Positions 33,060-44,070 are shown, counted from the first letter of the stretch. The stretch is 64,000 nt of DNA from Prorocentrum cordatum (GCA_963575745.1 CAUYUJ010001432.1:10001-74000); one strand, 5' to 3'. Made by a program: numbers and translations. The notes: generated from the letters alone by a model not told the origin.

Positions 33060-33625
33060 CAGTGTGGGTTTGGCGGCGGGGAACGGGCTAATCTGCCCTC
33101 CCCCTCCCCCCCCCCGTTAGCCTGGTTCCCCACCCAAGATTGACTTTCTCGGACAATGGCTCTTGGCCCAATCTGCTGTGCAACGAGTGGGATTTGTCCA
33201 ATGCCCCCCTCCCCCCAAGGTTGCACCTTACAGAGTGGGGTTTGTCAAATACCTCCCCCCAATACTGCATTTGTCTGCCAGCGACTCTGGTTTCATAATG
33301 CTTGCCAAATGCACACAAAAAAACACATTACATGGTGGAGGTTGTCAAATGCCCCATCCCCCTCCAATATTGCGCCTTTATGCCAGCGGCTCGTGGCTCA
33401 AGACGTTGTGGGACGAATGGGGTTTGCCCGATATCTACCCCCCCGAGGTTGCACCGTAAGGGGGGTTGTCAAATACCCCCCCCCCCCAAGCTTGCACATT
33501 TTCGCCAACGGCTCTTGGCTCAGTATGCTGCGAAACGAATGGGGTTTGTCAAACGCTCCCCCCCCCAAGGTTGCACCGTGGAAGAGGGTGGTTTATCAGA
33601 TACCCCCCCCCCCCCAAGTAGTTGT
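33060..33625 (+). repeat. Degenerate repeat of about 115 bp
   Basis: GGCTCTTGGCTCA-ACGAATGGG-TTGTC-AATACCCCCC-AAGGTTGCACC recurs with decay at about 33155, 33375 and 33510, and partly at 33265. Confidence 0.65.
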
Positions 33626-34170
33626 CAGTTGAATTGTTGTGAAGATGTTCGTGCCATATCATACAACGGTACTGCCTGCGCGGATGAACGAACGAAGGGT
33701 GAGGTTGTTTTTTTTTTGTGGTGGTGGTGGTGGTGGTGTGTGTGTGTGTGTTTTGATGGCCGTGGGGTGGGCTGGGTGGGGGGTTCCCTGAATGACAGCA
33801 CAAGACAGGAACATGGTGCGCATAGCTCGCTGTAGGACCCCAACACACTTGTAATCCCACAGGAAGGTTATATCCAAAAGGCTTCGCCACCCACGTTTGG
33901 CTGAGGTGCCTTAGGTGCGGGGATGAAATATTATTGCGTTCGCTGCGCCTCGTCGGCCACGAGGAGACCCTGCAGGGCTCGCAGGGGCTCCAGAACGGGG
34001 GGGCCTTGGATACCCAACAGGGGCCCAGTTCAATGCGCAACATCAAGTAAATGCCAGCCTGTCAACATAACGAACATGTTGTGGATAGCCGTGAGTTCTT
34101 TCTATGGACGCCTCGTGATGTGGATGCCGGCGCCGGCAATTCTTCCGCCCGCTACCGCCCCCGCTGGATT
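33626..34170. other. Intergenic upstream of the 34277 gene
   Basis: A T-run and (GTG)n near 33708-33755; otherwise nothing recognised. Confidence 0.4.
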
Positions 34171-34171
34171 C

Positions 34172-34190
34172 AGCCATTTTTGGCCGAGAG
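34172..34190 (+). promoter_or_regulatory. Possible degenerate spliced-leader relic
   Basis: AGCCATTTTTGGCCGAGAG resembles the last 17 bases of the DinoSL with an extra T and an extra base near the end. It lies 86 bases before the ATG. TTTCCTTCCAG at about 34230-34240 is a plausible trans-splice acceptor between them. Confidence 0.35.
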
Positions 34191-34276
34191 TTGCAAGCGA
34201 GTCTCTTTCACATCATCTCGCATTTTGTGTTTCCTTCCAGTGGGCACGATTTTACTTTACCATTTCTAGTCGCGAG

Positions 34277-34409
34277 ATGGCCAAGATGATGCCGATGAAG
34301 GGCCCTGCCAAATCGGCGCCTGGGACGGGTGACACTGCCGCGGGGAACGCGCAGACTGGCCCTGACAAGAAGAAGGCGAGGTACACCGTGTGCTTGGCCT
34401 GCAGATCAG
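34277..34409 (+). CDS. Lineage-specific gene, exon 1
   Basis: ATG at 34277 gives MAKMMPMKGPAKSAPGTGDT and then a Lys-rich stretch ending ARYTVCLACRS. The donor TCAG|GTGGCA at 34410 ends the exon in phase 1. Joining to GGAAG|GC at 34737 keeps the frame and brings the first CxxC of a putative zinc site next to further Cys/His residues in exon 2. The start is the first ATG after the likely trans-splice acceptor. Alternative: the protein starts inside exon 2. Confidence 0.5.
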
Positions 34410-34736
34410 GTGGCAAGGACTCCACGGGCATCGTTGCAACCCACGTCTCTTATCAATTATTCGTGTTCCCTTGGTGGTCCGTGCGCCTCCTCATCCGATT
34501 GGTTGCGCTGGTCGCTTGCCGCTGGCAAAGCGGCAGCGATCAGTGGTTGGTCAAACACTTGCGAATGCCATTCACCATTCGAGGGTGGGTGACGCGTGCA
34601 AGTTGTTGACCACAAGCGGCAGCGAACGCTATGGCCGCTAGGTGGCGCTTGCCTGTGTGTGAACCCTTTCGAGTGTTAGACTGTTAGGTGTTAGGGCCTA
34701 GGGGGAGGGGGAGGTCGAGGCAACCGACGGGGGAAG

Positions 34737-36547
34737 GCTGCCTGAGAACATCCGATTGCCACCAGGACGCTGGCTTGGAGATCGTCGCGCCGCAGGAGGG
34801 CAGCTACTGCGCCGTCCACTTCTGCGAGAGCTGTCGCGACTGGTTCGCGGCGAGCCTTCCGAACGTCTCTTTCGAGGACGTGGCGAGGGAGATGCAGGGC
34901 GACGAAGCCAAGGCCACGGAGATCTCCGACGCCATCAACGGCGACGCGGACGCGGACGAGGCGAATGGCGGCGAGGATGAGGAGACGTTAAACGTGGCCG
35001 CTTACCAGCACGAGGAGATTGGCACTTGGATTCAAGACGAGTTCGACCTCTTGTCCTACACGGACGTCGCGTCGATCACGGGCAAGACCCCAGCCCAGAA
35101 CAAGCTGAAACCAATCAAACGAAAGGCCCCCACTGGCAACATTGAGACGCGTTACCCTTTTGCTACTCGCAAGTTCCCTCGGCTCTTGGTGTTCACCAAG
35201 CAGAGCTCGGCACTCAACGCTGACATCGCGAAGCCTTGCCCCAGGAAGTTCGCCAGCCAGGGGTCTATGATCTTGGGGGCGATGCGCAAGGCCGATGCAG
35301 CATCGAGTGGCGTGGGTAGCTGGTGCCGACTGCACTGCTTGGACGACGATTCGGTTCAGCCTGGCTTCGCGCCGCCTCCAGACCGCAACAATCCGATGGT
35401 GTCTCCAGCGGCTACCAAGCAGAAGATCGTTGCAACTCCTCCTTCGGCTTCGGGCCAGCCAGCTTCCGGAGTGACTGAGATCGTCCCGTTCACTGGCACG
35501 GACAGCGGCGACTCGGTCGAGTTCATCGGTGGGCAAACGGCTTCCGAGAGCATGGGCACGGACTCCCAAGCTGAGCTTGCGATCGCACTCACGGAGAGCA
35601 AGAACGATAGCTTGGCGGCCATGCACTGGCCCACGCTTACCAAGCCGAGGAAGGTCGAGCACCTGCAGGTCGTGAAGTCTCCAACAGGCACCGTGCAACA
35701 TTGGATTGAGCGCAGCCCGCTGGAGGAAGTCCAGCTCGGAGACGGCAAGCAGAGGGAGAGGAACCAGCTCGATATACTCAAGCGCAAGGTCAGCACATCC
35801 GAGCTCAACCAGATCGAGAACCATTGGAAGCTCATCGATGCGGCGAAGGATACGTGGACCCACCATCTGATGGAAGCCACGCCAACACGCATGGACGAGA
35901 TCGGTAGAGCGATCCGGAAGTCGGGGTACTCGCTGACCCCAGCTTGTCAGCTGAACTTCCTGCACGTCCACTACAGTCGAGCCTGGGATGCCCCCATTGA
36001 ATCTTCTGATACAGCGCGTTACATTGGTGACATCATGAGCCTGCTCCGCCTGTGGCGTACAACCGACGAAAAGTTCGACCATGCCAAGCCCTGCCTGGGG
36101 GCTGTTGATATGAGCGACTCGCAGTGCAACGAGTACTTCTTGAACTACGTGGTGGACAGGATCGCTACCTTGTTCCTCGCTGACGAGACGAAGGCGGCCC
36201 TTGCCGTGGAGTTATGTAGTTCTCTGCTCAAGGCGTGGGAGTTACCAGAAGAGGATGCGATCATTTCCAGGGCTCGCTGTGAAACCCTTGTTGCCATCAA
36301 GAGGGTGGCGAGTGTCGTTGTGTTCCTTGACGACATGGGCAGCGCCCTGCAGGAGGACATGCACGGGGTCTTCGATGACGTTCTCGAGCTGGAGTCGCAG
36401 AGGCACCAGAGCAGACATCCCACGATCTTCTCGGTCACGGGTGCTGCATTGGCCTCGTCTCTCTACTGGGGTTCCAAGCTCGAGAAGGGGGCGAATAATG
36501 CCAAGAAGATGAAGGAACACGTACCAGCCAGCACATCGGCGAGTTGA
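34737..36547 (+). CDS. Lineage-specific gene, exon 2, up to the frameshift
   Basis: The N-terminal part has TSDCHQDAG and then YCAVHFCESCRDWF, which with exon 1 makes a Cys/His cluster (C-x2-C, C, C-x2-H-x-C-x2-C) likely to bind zinc. Next come an acidic linker (DADEANGGEDEE), a basic segment, a Ser/Thr/Pro linker, and from about 35630 a long helical region (WIERSPLEEVQLGDGKQRER, ELNQIENHWKLIDAAKDTW). The frame stops at TGA 36545-36547. The adjacent +2-shifted frame takes over between 36499 and 36544 without a loss of protein character. I recognise no family. A scaffold or nucleic-acid-associated role would be a guess. Confidence 0.65.
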
Positions 36548-37614
36548 ACGCCGTCCGCAAGGAGATCTCAACGGCCGAGATCGCGAAGCTGCTGAAGCTC
36601 GTCGACATGGTGCCGAAGATCGAGGTTGAGATGGATGGCACTGGGGCCGCTCGGAAATATGAGGGTGAAGTTGTCGCCAAAGTCGTGGACGCGTCAAGGC
36701 GGCTGGTCGGCATGGCGAGAGACATCCCCCAGACTGACGCTGAGGAGCGAGATCGGATCATGGTTCTCTTCACGGCGTTTGCGGAGGTCATCTCGTTGTG
36801 CTCAAGGGTTTGCGCGCAGTCGGAGTCGATCAAGGTCGCCCTTATGACATTCAAGACTGCTCGGGGCAACTTCACCGCTGACTTGAAGTTTGCCGCTCTC
36901 CGTGACTCGATGGACAAGTTCTTGGCAAATGCTTGCGAGGGTCTCGGCGTGAACGTCTTCCACGCCCTGTCGGAGCTGCGCGGACAGGAGTTGCCGATCG
37001 ACATTGGCGACAAGCTGTCCAAGTGCGTCGAGCTCCTGTTGAGCTCGGGCCTGCTCTTCGACAAGGAGTGCATGTGCCCGCAGTGGCTGGGCATCATAGA
37101 GGGCATGCGCCACGTCCAATCATCGGGTCTTTCGGAGAAGTGGAAGCCCGTACTGACCGTTCTGGCGGCTTGGAAGGCCACCTGCGATTGCGTGAAAACG
37201 ATTCGCAAGTTGGGCGCTGAGCCCGAGAGTAGGATCCTCCAGAAGAGCTTCGCTGGATGTCTGCAGGACCTCCAGACGGCCGAGCACAAGTTCAGAGTCT
37301 CGCTCGAGAAGCCCGCTGTGAAGGAGTTGTTGCCTGAGGACGCTGACCAGACCTTGCAGACCTACGGCGGTGACTTCACGTCGTGCCTGAAGGGGCATGC
37401 TGAGGCCCACGTCGCCTTCCTTGGCAAGGTCGCCAAGGCCTCCAGCGACGTTCTGACCACCATGGTGCGCGACGTGGGCATGGAACAGCTCATGGATGCC
37501 ATTTCCACCGACACAGTGAACGGCGCCATGACCAAGAACAGCGACTACCTCGACGAGTTCAGCTTCGAGTCCTCGATCGTTGCGATTCGCAAGATGATCA
37601 AGGCATGGCTCGAG
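36499..37614 (+). CDS. Lineage-specific gene, continuation after the frameshift
   Basis: This frame opens after TAA at 36496-36498 and reads QHIGELNAVRKEISTAEIAK, followed by about 350 residues of helical sequence with short Cys-containing stretches (CSRVCAQSE, DKECMCPQWLGI, CDCVKTIRK). It ends ...IRKMIKAWLE at CTCGAG|GTGAAC. Beyond that the frame reads into (GAG)n and is not protein-like. There is no ATG near the start, so it continues exon 2 through a one-base difference or is a decayed gene. Confidence 0.65.
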
Positions 37615-38020
37615 GTGAACACTGGAGGGAGGAGGAGGATGAGGATGAGGATGAGGATGAGGAGGAGGAGGATGAGGAGGAGGAGGAGGAGGGAGGAGGA
37701 AAAGGAGGAGGAGGAGGAGGTGGAGGAGGATGAGGAGGAGGAATGACGAACGGGAGGATGGGCACACTACCCCCTTTGCTGCAACCGATTGCTACTATCC
37801 CCACCTCCCCCCTGTGCTACAGAGACTCTCTTCCTCTGACTCTTCTCTCCACCCTCTCCTCCTCCCTCTTCTCCTCCTCCTCCTCCTCCTCCTCCTCCTC
37901 CTCCTCCTTTTTCAGGTTCGGGACTTCCTCATCCTCCCCCACCTCCTCCTCCCTCGGCCCCCTTTCCTCCCCCTCCTCCACCCTCATGCTTTTGCAGATT
38001 CAAGCGTTCCCCCCTCGAAG
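37615..38020 (+). other. Putative intron with GAG and CTC tracts
   Basis: Donor GAG|GTGAAC and acceptor CCCTCGAAG|G give a phase-0 GT-AG intron of 406 bases with AG|G at both junctions. A GA-AG alternative (37625-37997, acceptor TTTTGCAG) also keeps the frame. It contains (GGA)n at 37625-37740 and (CTC)n at 37855-37910. Confidence 0.55.
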
Positions 38021-38281
38021 GACCATGAGGTCTTCGAGGAGGCCGCGAACGCCAACGGCAGCACGGCTGCCGACGATTCTGATTTCCCGAGTGTGTTGAA
38101 AATGGTGTCCACTAGGCTTCTCGTTGCTTCGGTTCTGAAAGTTTCCAGGGCGTACCCAGATCGTTTCGCGCGCAGGGAGGCGATGCTCAAAGTACAGTCT
38201 GCAATCCGCGAGGTGAAACTCACCCCCAGTTGCCTTGGTGAGCACGTCCTTGCCGCATACAAGAGTGCATTGAACATCTGA
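38021..38281 (+). CDS. Lineage-specific gene, C-terminal exon
   Basis: Reads DHEVFEEAANANGSTAADDS, then a helical end (VLKMVSTRLLVASVLKVS, AMLKVQSAIREVKLTPSC) finishing YKSALNI at TGA 38279-38281. If the GA-AG intron is used, seven or eight more residues (SSVPPSK) precede it. Assigned to this gene by phase, order and shared helical composition. Confidence 0.55.
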   Translation, partial: DHEVFEEAANANGSTAADDSDFPSVLKMVSTRLLVASVLKVSRAYPDRFARREAMLKVQSAIREVKLTPSCLGEHVLAAYKSALNI

Positions 38282-38870
38282 GTGCTTAGGGTTTGTCGAG
38301 AGGTGTTGGCCTCTTGGCCGCGAGGTGCGGCGCCGTTCGGGGCTGTCGCGGTGGCACCTTGCTGCACGGAGCACGCAGAGCAAGACAAGGCTGCAGGGGC
38401 GTCAAATCCTCAAGTCATCCATCCTTGCTTGTGCACGGACGTGGGGAGGGCGTTCGTGTTGTGTTCGTGCGAGCGCGTGCATGCAAGTGTCGTGTGCGCG
38501 CGGCTGACATCACTCATGATGTTGTTTATTTTCTGTGTGTCCTCTCTTGCCACTCACCCCCGCACCAGGGAGAGATACGTCAATGTGCTTTCGCACGTCC
38601 GCCTATGTTGCTCGGGATCTGGTCTCGGATAATTCGGTCAGGGCGGCCCCCCACCCCGAGGTTTAGAAACCGTTTCGAAATGATGTTGAGGGCTCGTATC
38701 TGGGAGGGGTTCAAACACATCTTGACGGCGATTTTCTCCTTATCTCAACACCCCATAAGCGAAGCGTCCATCGCCCATTACGGTCCTATGCATTAAAAAC
38801 TGCCCTGTACGTTCTCAGAGCGTCCCGTGACGCTCCTGAACGGCCATTGGCGCCCGATCCGCCTCATGGC
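38282..38870. other. 3' flank, nothing recognised
   Basis: Mixed sequence with GTGTGCGCGCG. No polyadenylation signal can be called; dinoflagellates lack a clear AATAAA. Confidence 0.35.
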
Positions 38871-39035
38871 CAGGGGGGGAGAACGACGCACAGACAGGAT
38901 CAGAATCTTCGATCCCCGCGGGAAGCGTGGGGAAATATGGGAAGTTGGGGGGAAGACGAAACATCCAGGAAGCATTCGACAAGATGGGGAATCTTTGGAT
39001 CTGTGTGTATTTCTCCGTGTGCCCCAGGGCCCGTG
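38871..39035 (+). mobile_element. CAGGAGGG-family MITE, diverged
   Basis: CAGGGGGGGAGAACGACGCA to GCCCCAGGGCCCGTG, flanked by CTCATGGC and CACATTGC (6 of 8). Confidence 0.65.
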
Positions 39036-39690
39036 CACATTGCTCCTCATCCGAACCTGTCCTCCTCCCGCCTGCGTTCGAGCTGCCCGGTGCCCTCCGC
39101 GGGCCAGCCCCCCCACCCACCCCGCCTGCCCGCAGCGGGGCTGTCCGGCCCGACATCTCCGCGTGGGCTGCCCCGTCCTGCGCTCTCGAACGGGGCAAGA
39201 CGGCAAGGAGGACAGAGCAGCACTGGGAGGCGGAGTGCCCTCTTCCCTGTTCCGCCGCTCCGCCGTCAGCACTGCGATTCTCCGTCTCGTCTCTCTTCTC
39301 GCATCCTCCCTTCTCTTCCCTCCTTCTCGGTGCTCGCCCCGTTCGTCCGGTGCCTCATCCCCCTCCCTCTCTTCCTCTTCGTCCCATTCCCTCTTCCACC
39401 CTCTCCTCGTCCTCGTTCCCCTCCTGCCCCTTCCCTTCCTCCTGTTCCTCCCCCTCTTCTCCCCGTCCCGTTCCGACCTCCCCCCTCTTTCCCCTCATCC
39501 TCCCCTTCCACGCCCCTCCCTTGCACCTGATATCTCCTCCCTGTCGAACCCCCAGACGCCAGGTCGGGCCTTTCGCCTCAGACTTCTTCAACGGTTGTGA
39601 CCCTGAACCTTGAAATCTGCAACAGGTTCAAGGATGAAGGGGGGGAGGGGAAAATGTTGCTCTCGCCTCAGGGCCGCGCGCATTTGTTGC
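39036..39690. other. Spacer, CT-rich; no gene
   Basis: GC-rich, then degenerate CCCTCTTCC from about 39290 to 39540. Confidence 0.4.
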
Positions 39691-39696
39691 TTAAAT

Positions 39697-40526
39697 TTGA
39701 GTCGGGCCTGTCCCTCTAGAGGAGGAATATTCAAAACTAGCCTATAAATAGTCTGGGGACGAATTCCATTAAGTATGACAAGGTTTGATTGTTTTTTTGG
39801 TATATATACCTATACAACCGCCCTGCGGGCGATAAAGAGGTGTGGGGGGGATTGAGATCAAAAATGAACTGATGGATTGGTTTGGGTGGATTGGATTTGA
39901 TGGGATAAGATGAATTGGATGAAATAAGATGGGTGGATTGAAAGAGATGTATTGGATAAGATAAGATGGATTGGATTGGCCCGCCGCAGGCGCAGAAACA
40001 AATGAATTGATGGATTGGGCTGGGTGGATTGGATTGGATCGGATAAGATAAGATGGGACAATTTGGGTTGGATGAGATAAGATGAGTTGGTTTGGACAAG
40101 ATGGATTGGATAAGATAAGATGGATTGGGTAAGAAAGCCCGCCGCAGGCGCCGAAAACAATGAATTATGAAATTAGAGACATGCGTTAGCGCCGGGACGC
40201 CCGGGACACCCGGGACACCGCCAGGCCCAACTGGGACACCTCCCGGCCACCGGCGGACGGTAAACGGACGTTCGCTCCTACTGACACCCAGGACACCCGG
40301 GACACCCCCCGGCCCAACCGGCCACCGGCGGACGGGCGCACGGACTTTCGCTCCTACTTCGGCCTAGCTACAGGAGGATCACGCGCAGCTTCGCCTCGCA
40401 CGCACGACACGAACACGAAACCGAAACCGATTTCCAAGTGGGGGGTCTACCTTTCACTGCGATCTCACCCCCCATCCTCCGATCTTGCGTCCAAAATCCC
40501 CTTGTAGGACGACGCGCCCGACCTAA
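39697..40526. mobile_element. TTAAGTCGG-type ends enclosing 830 bp
   Basis: TTGAGTCGGGCCTGTCCCTC at the left and CGCGCCCGACCTAA at the right, flanks GCTTAAAT and GCTCAAAA (6 of 8). Inside are a GATTGGAT-type tandem (39860-40140) and a duplicated block with GGGACACC and CGGCCACCGGCGGACGG (40190-40360). Either a longer family member or two half elements with later insertions. Confidence 0.5.
39860..40140. repeat. GATTGGAT/GATAAGATG degenerate tandem
   Basis: Many variants of GATGGATTGGAT and AAGATAAGATGG. The motif GCCCGCCGCAGGCGC-GAAA occurs at 39978 and 40138. Confidence 0.8.
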
Positions 40527-40679
40527 GCTCAAAAAAAGATAGCACATTCAAGGATGAAGGCGGTTTCCTTATCAGATTGCAGCTCTCGCTTCAGCGCCGC
40601 GCATGTTCGCCCCAAAAGCGTACCTCATGTTCAAGGGTTCGTCCTCCTGGGAATGGTGTCATGATGCTGTTCAGGATTC

Positions 40680-40888
40680 GAGAGGATCGAAATGGGTACG
40701 GAAAGAATGAGTACAAAGATTGACTGCAGTTCTTGGTCGTTTTGAACAGGACTCGCTGTCGGTCTCGCCGCGCACGGTGTTGATTTGAGACAGAAGGCCA
40801 CCCGCCCAACAGCGGCCGCTGTTGGTTTGGGACAACATCTGTTGTTGGACATTGTGCCCATTTTTTCGTACCTATTCCGGGCGTCCAA
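40680..40888. mobile_element. GGACGCCCG TIR element, copy 2
   Basis: CGAAATGGGTACGGAAAGAA at the left and CGTACCTATTCCGGGCGTCC at the right. The interior matches 23045-23253 (TTTTGAACAGGACTCGCTGT, AACAGCGGCCGCTGTTGG). The outermost left end is eroded. Confidence 0.75.
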
Positions 40889-41118
40889 AAGGATTTGGTT
40901 GTGTCGAAGCCGCAGGAAATGCGTTCCAACAAAATCTTCTGATTGACAGGACGTAACAGTCATGTTGATTCGCGGCGGCGAAGTCCCAGGAATGGTGTTG
41001 TGGAACGACTTGAAATTCAAAGGGTACCCGAACCCGCTCAAATAGATCAAATCAATGTGTTGTTTTGCGTTTTTTTGTGATTTGTCCTGGCGATGCATTT
41101 TACTTTTGGAGAAGTTGC

Positions 41119-41290
41119 TCGGGGGTGGACAGAACCCCCAACAGTGACACGTCGATTAGTGAATTGTCCGTTTTCGGTTCTCGAGAGGGCGCCGTGGCCG
41201 TTATTTTCCAGGCACGCGCCCGCCAGGTTTGGGCCTCAGGTCGTTTTCACTAAACCACGTTTTACTAAAGGGGTGTCTGTCCATCCCCGA
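41119..41290. mobile_element. TCGGGGGTGGACAG TIR element, copy 2
   Basis: 172 bp, flanked by perfect GTTGC 5-mers (41114-41118 and 41291-41295). Nearly identical to 10927-11098. Confidence 0.85.
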
Positions 41291-41649
41291 GTTGCACGGA
41301 ATTCTGAAGAGGAGCCTCGGAGGGAGGGTTTATTGCAACATCGTTGATCCGTCTTGGGTTTGCAAGTGGTCTTCCTCTTTCCCCTCCTCCCTCCTGCCTA
41401 CTCTCGACCCACGACCTGACGGAGGGGCGGGGGGGCCATCGCTAGGCGGCGGCGTGAGGCTGCTCAGTAGGTCCTAGGAGCGCGTTGCGCGAGCCCCCTC
41501 CCTTCCGACTCCGATCGCTGCCTCCGCGTGCGCGGGACGTCGTATACGGTGAACGCGGCCGCGATCACGGGATTGTCTCTCTTCTTCCCATGGAGGGGGA
41601 GGACGAGAGGAGATGTTGTGTAGGAGGAGGGATTTGCGTAGGGCGGCGG

Positions 41650-41990
41650 AGACAGAGGAGGAAGGGGAGGAGGAGGAGGAGGAGGAGGAGGAGGAGGAAG
41701 AAGAGGAGGAGGAGGAGGAGCAGTGTAGGGCGACGGATGAGGAGGGTGAGGATCGAGGCTTTGGAGCGTTGCTTGCCTTGATTGGGCATCTGGAGCCCTC
41801 GCGGCCCCTCCGGAGGCCTCCTGAGGGGAGTAGGAGGTGGAGGGAGAGGAGGAGGAGGAGGAGGAGGAGGAGGAGGAGGAGGCGGAGAAGGCGGAGGCGG
41901 AGGCGGAGAGAGAAGGAGGAAAGGCAGAGGGGGGCGGGAGGAGGCCCTCCGCTCCTCCTTCTCATGGTTCATCCTTCACCGCCCCTTCTC
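41650..41990. repeat. GAG microsatellites
   Basis: Two (GAG)n blocks (41660-41720, 41830-41900) and degenerate flanks. (CT)n at 42003-42050. Confidence 0.9.
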
Positions 41991-42208
41991 CTTTTTTTTG
42001 TTTTCTCTCTCTCTCTCTCTCTATCTCTGTCTCTCTCTCCCTCTCTCTCCCATGGTGTAGTTGGCAGTCTCCGCCGGCGCGTCGTCGAGCCGCGCACGGC
42101 GCAGTGACTGCCGGGGCGCGCCGTTGCGAGGCTGCAGAGGCCAGGCTGGACCGCGCGAGGGGAGCACAGCGCCCCGCGGCGGTGCAAGACGACACGGCGG
42201 CCCTGTTC

Positions 42209-42412
42209 TGATATAGGCGTGTTTTCCACCACCACCACCAAGAGTTGGAGGGGGAGGGGATCCTCTTCCTCCTCCTCCTCGTCCTCCTCCTCCTTCTCCT
42301 CCTCGTCCCCCTCCTCCTCGTCCTCCTCCTCCTCTTCCCCCTCCTCCTCGTCCTCCTACTCCTCCTCCCGCACTCCAACTTATGGCGGTGGTGGTGGAAG
42401 GCAGACCCATCA
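42209..42412. mobile_element. TIR pair flanking a CCT microsatellite, copy 2
   Basis: TGATATAGGCGTGTTTTCC(ACC)n-AGTTGGAG facing CTCCAACTTATGGCGGTGG to GACCCATCA, with TGTTC on both sides. Core is (CCT)n, inverse of the 19838 copy. Confidence 0.75.
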
Positions 42413-42444
42413 TGTTCTCTGTCCTGGCGTTCCTGCCACTGGTA

Positions 42445-42572
42445 TCAGGTCGGGCATGTGCCCCTACAGGGAGGTTTTGGGCGAAAAGTGAAAAGTTACC
42501 AACAGATCGTCCCCAGGCTATTTTCTAACTATTTTTGAGTTTGCCCCCTACAGAGGGGCAGGCCCGACTGAA
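42445..42572. mobile_element. TTAAGTCGG-family MITE, short
   Basis: TCAGGTCGGGCATGTGCCCC to GGGGCAGGCCCGACTGAA, flanks CACTGGTA and CATTGGTA (7 of 8). 128 bp. Confidence 0.8.
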
Positions 42573-43740
42573 CATTGGTAAGTTGAGATGCACTCATGTC
42601 TTGGTTTCTTCCTCTGACTTTTGGCACGACCTGCAGCAACGCATGTGCTGATGCATCTCTCACCTGCGCCCCAGAGCTTACTGTGTTGCGTCGTCGTGTG
42701 TGTGTGTGTGACACTTCAGGTGTCTGGTCGTCATATCGTTGCGTTGTCTCGTCATCGCCGTTCAGCGGATTATATCACACGCATGCATGCTCTTCACCAT
42801 GATATGGACACCACAGTCCAATTGCTTGGAAATGATGCCACTTGACGCGCTCCTGAAGGGCCCCGTGATATCACACGCAGCAGTGTGCAGGTAGCATGTG
42901 GCTTGCACGTCATCTTCACGGTATTGTCCCGACTCTTTTTTTGAGTGGTACCATTGCTTACTATCCCCAGTCGCGGCCCTTTGTCGTGCCGCCTCGCGTC
43001 CAGCATTCGCCCGGCCTGCTACCCTCAAAGTGCGTGACGCCGCGCCCTCGTGAACATGTCAGCCAATTGTCAGATGGTGGCGGTTCCCTGCCATGGCGGT
43101 CCCTCGCATCATGACGACGGCGGGCGTCGGATCGGGCTCATTCCGAGGAGGGTCTCTCAGAGGGACCCAGACCTGCGACGCCGCGCTTCTTTTTGCATGG
43201 CTCGAAGACCCCCACAGCCCTCGACCCCATTTCCAGATTATTTTTCCCAACCCTGTGGTGGTGGGTCCTCGTTATGAAGAGAGATCCCCGCGTCTCCCCC
43301 GCCTCCGCCTCCCCCTCCTCCTCCTCCTCCCGTCACTTCCATCACTTCGGCACACCCCTTACACGCCTTGCCCACCGAAGGCCCAGATGCCAGCGTTCGC
43401 ATGCGTTTTCCTTTTCGCCGCGGTGTGCTTTTTGATTGCCCTGTGGCGCCGAGAAACGGTGTCCAGATGCCCGTCGCGAGCCTTGTTCGCGACGCCTGGG
43501 GGTCAGGTGCCCTGAGAGAGCAGGAGGTGACCGAGCGAGGGGACTGCTCCAGGCGGCCCAAATGAGGCCAGGGTGCGGCAGGGTCGCGTCGTGCCGACGC
43601 GGCAGCGGCCCCCAGCGCGGGCGTTCAAGGTTGAATGCCGTCGGAGGCCTAGAAGCGGTCAGCATGGAACGCTCTGGCGATAAAGAAGCCTCCGGGCGTG
43701 GAAGCTGGAACGATCCGCCGGGGTCGCCACGACACGAACT
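42573..43740. other. No convincing gene
   Basis: (GT)n near 42697-42712, otherwise unrecognised GC-rich sequence. Confidence 0.35.
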
Positions 43741-43741
43741 T

Positions 43742-43880
43742 GCCGCAGACGGGTGCGGAGGACCGCGCCGCATCGCCCACGCGTGGACTCTGCGAAGTCT
43801 GGAGCCCGACTTGTCCCACCCGACGTCGCCGATGCGTCGGCGACGCGTTGCGATGCTCCGACCCCGTCTGCTCCGGCCCC
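43742..43880. repeat. GCATCG-type TIR repeat, copy 1
   Basis: GCAGACGGGTGCGGAGGACCG facing CGATGCTCCGACCCCGTCTGC. The interior includes CGATGCGTCGGCGACGCG. Confidence 0.6.
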
Positions 43881-43924
43881 AGGTGGGTGGCCTCCAAAGG
43901 TGTCCAACGAGGGAGCCGAGGACC

Positions 43925-44070
43925 CTGACCTTCCAGAGAGCTATTTTTTAGCACGGGAGGCCTAAAAACCCAAAAAACGAAACGAGACAGCCTAAAGCCA
44001 AGACGTAGAATAGCTCTGGGATAGGTTTTTTAGTCGCGAGCTATTTTTTAGCCCTCCTGGAAGGTCAGGG
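43925..44070. mobile_element. CCTGACCTTCCAG foldback
   Basis: CCTGACCTTCCAGAGAGCTATTTTTTAGC facing GAGCTATTTTTTAGCCCTCCTGGAAGGTCAGG; the internal AAAAAACGAAACGAGACAGCC segment is shared with 21836-21932 in reverse. Confidence 0.7.
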
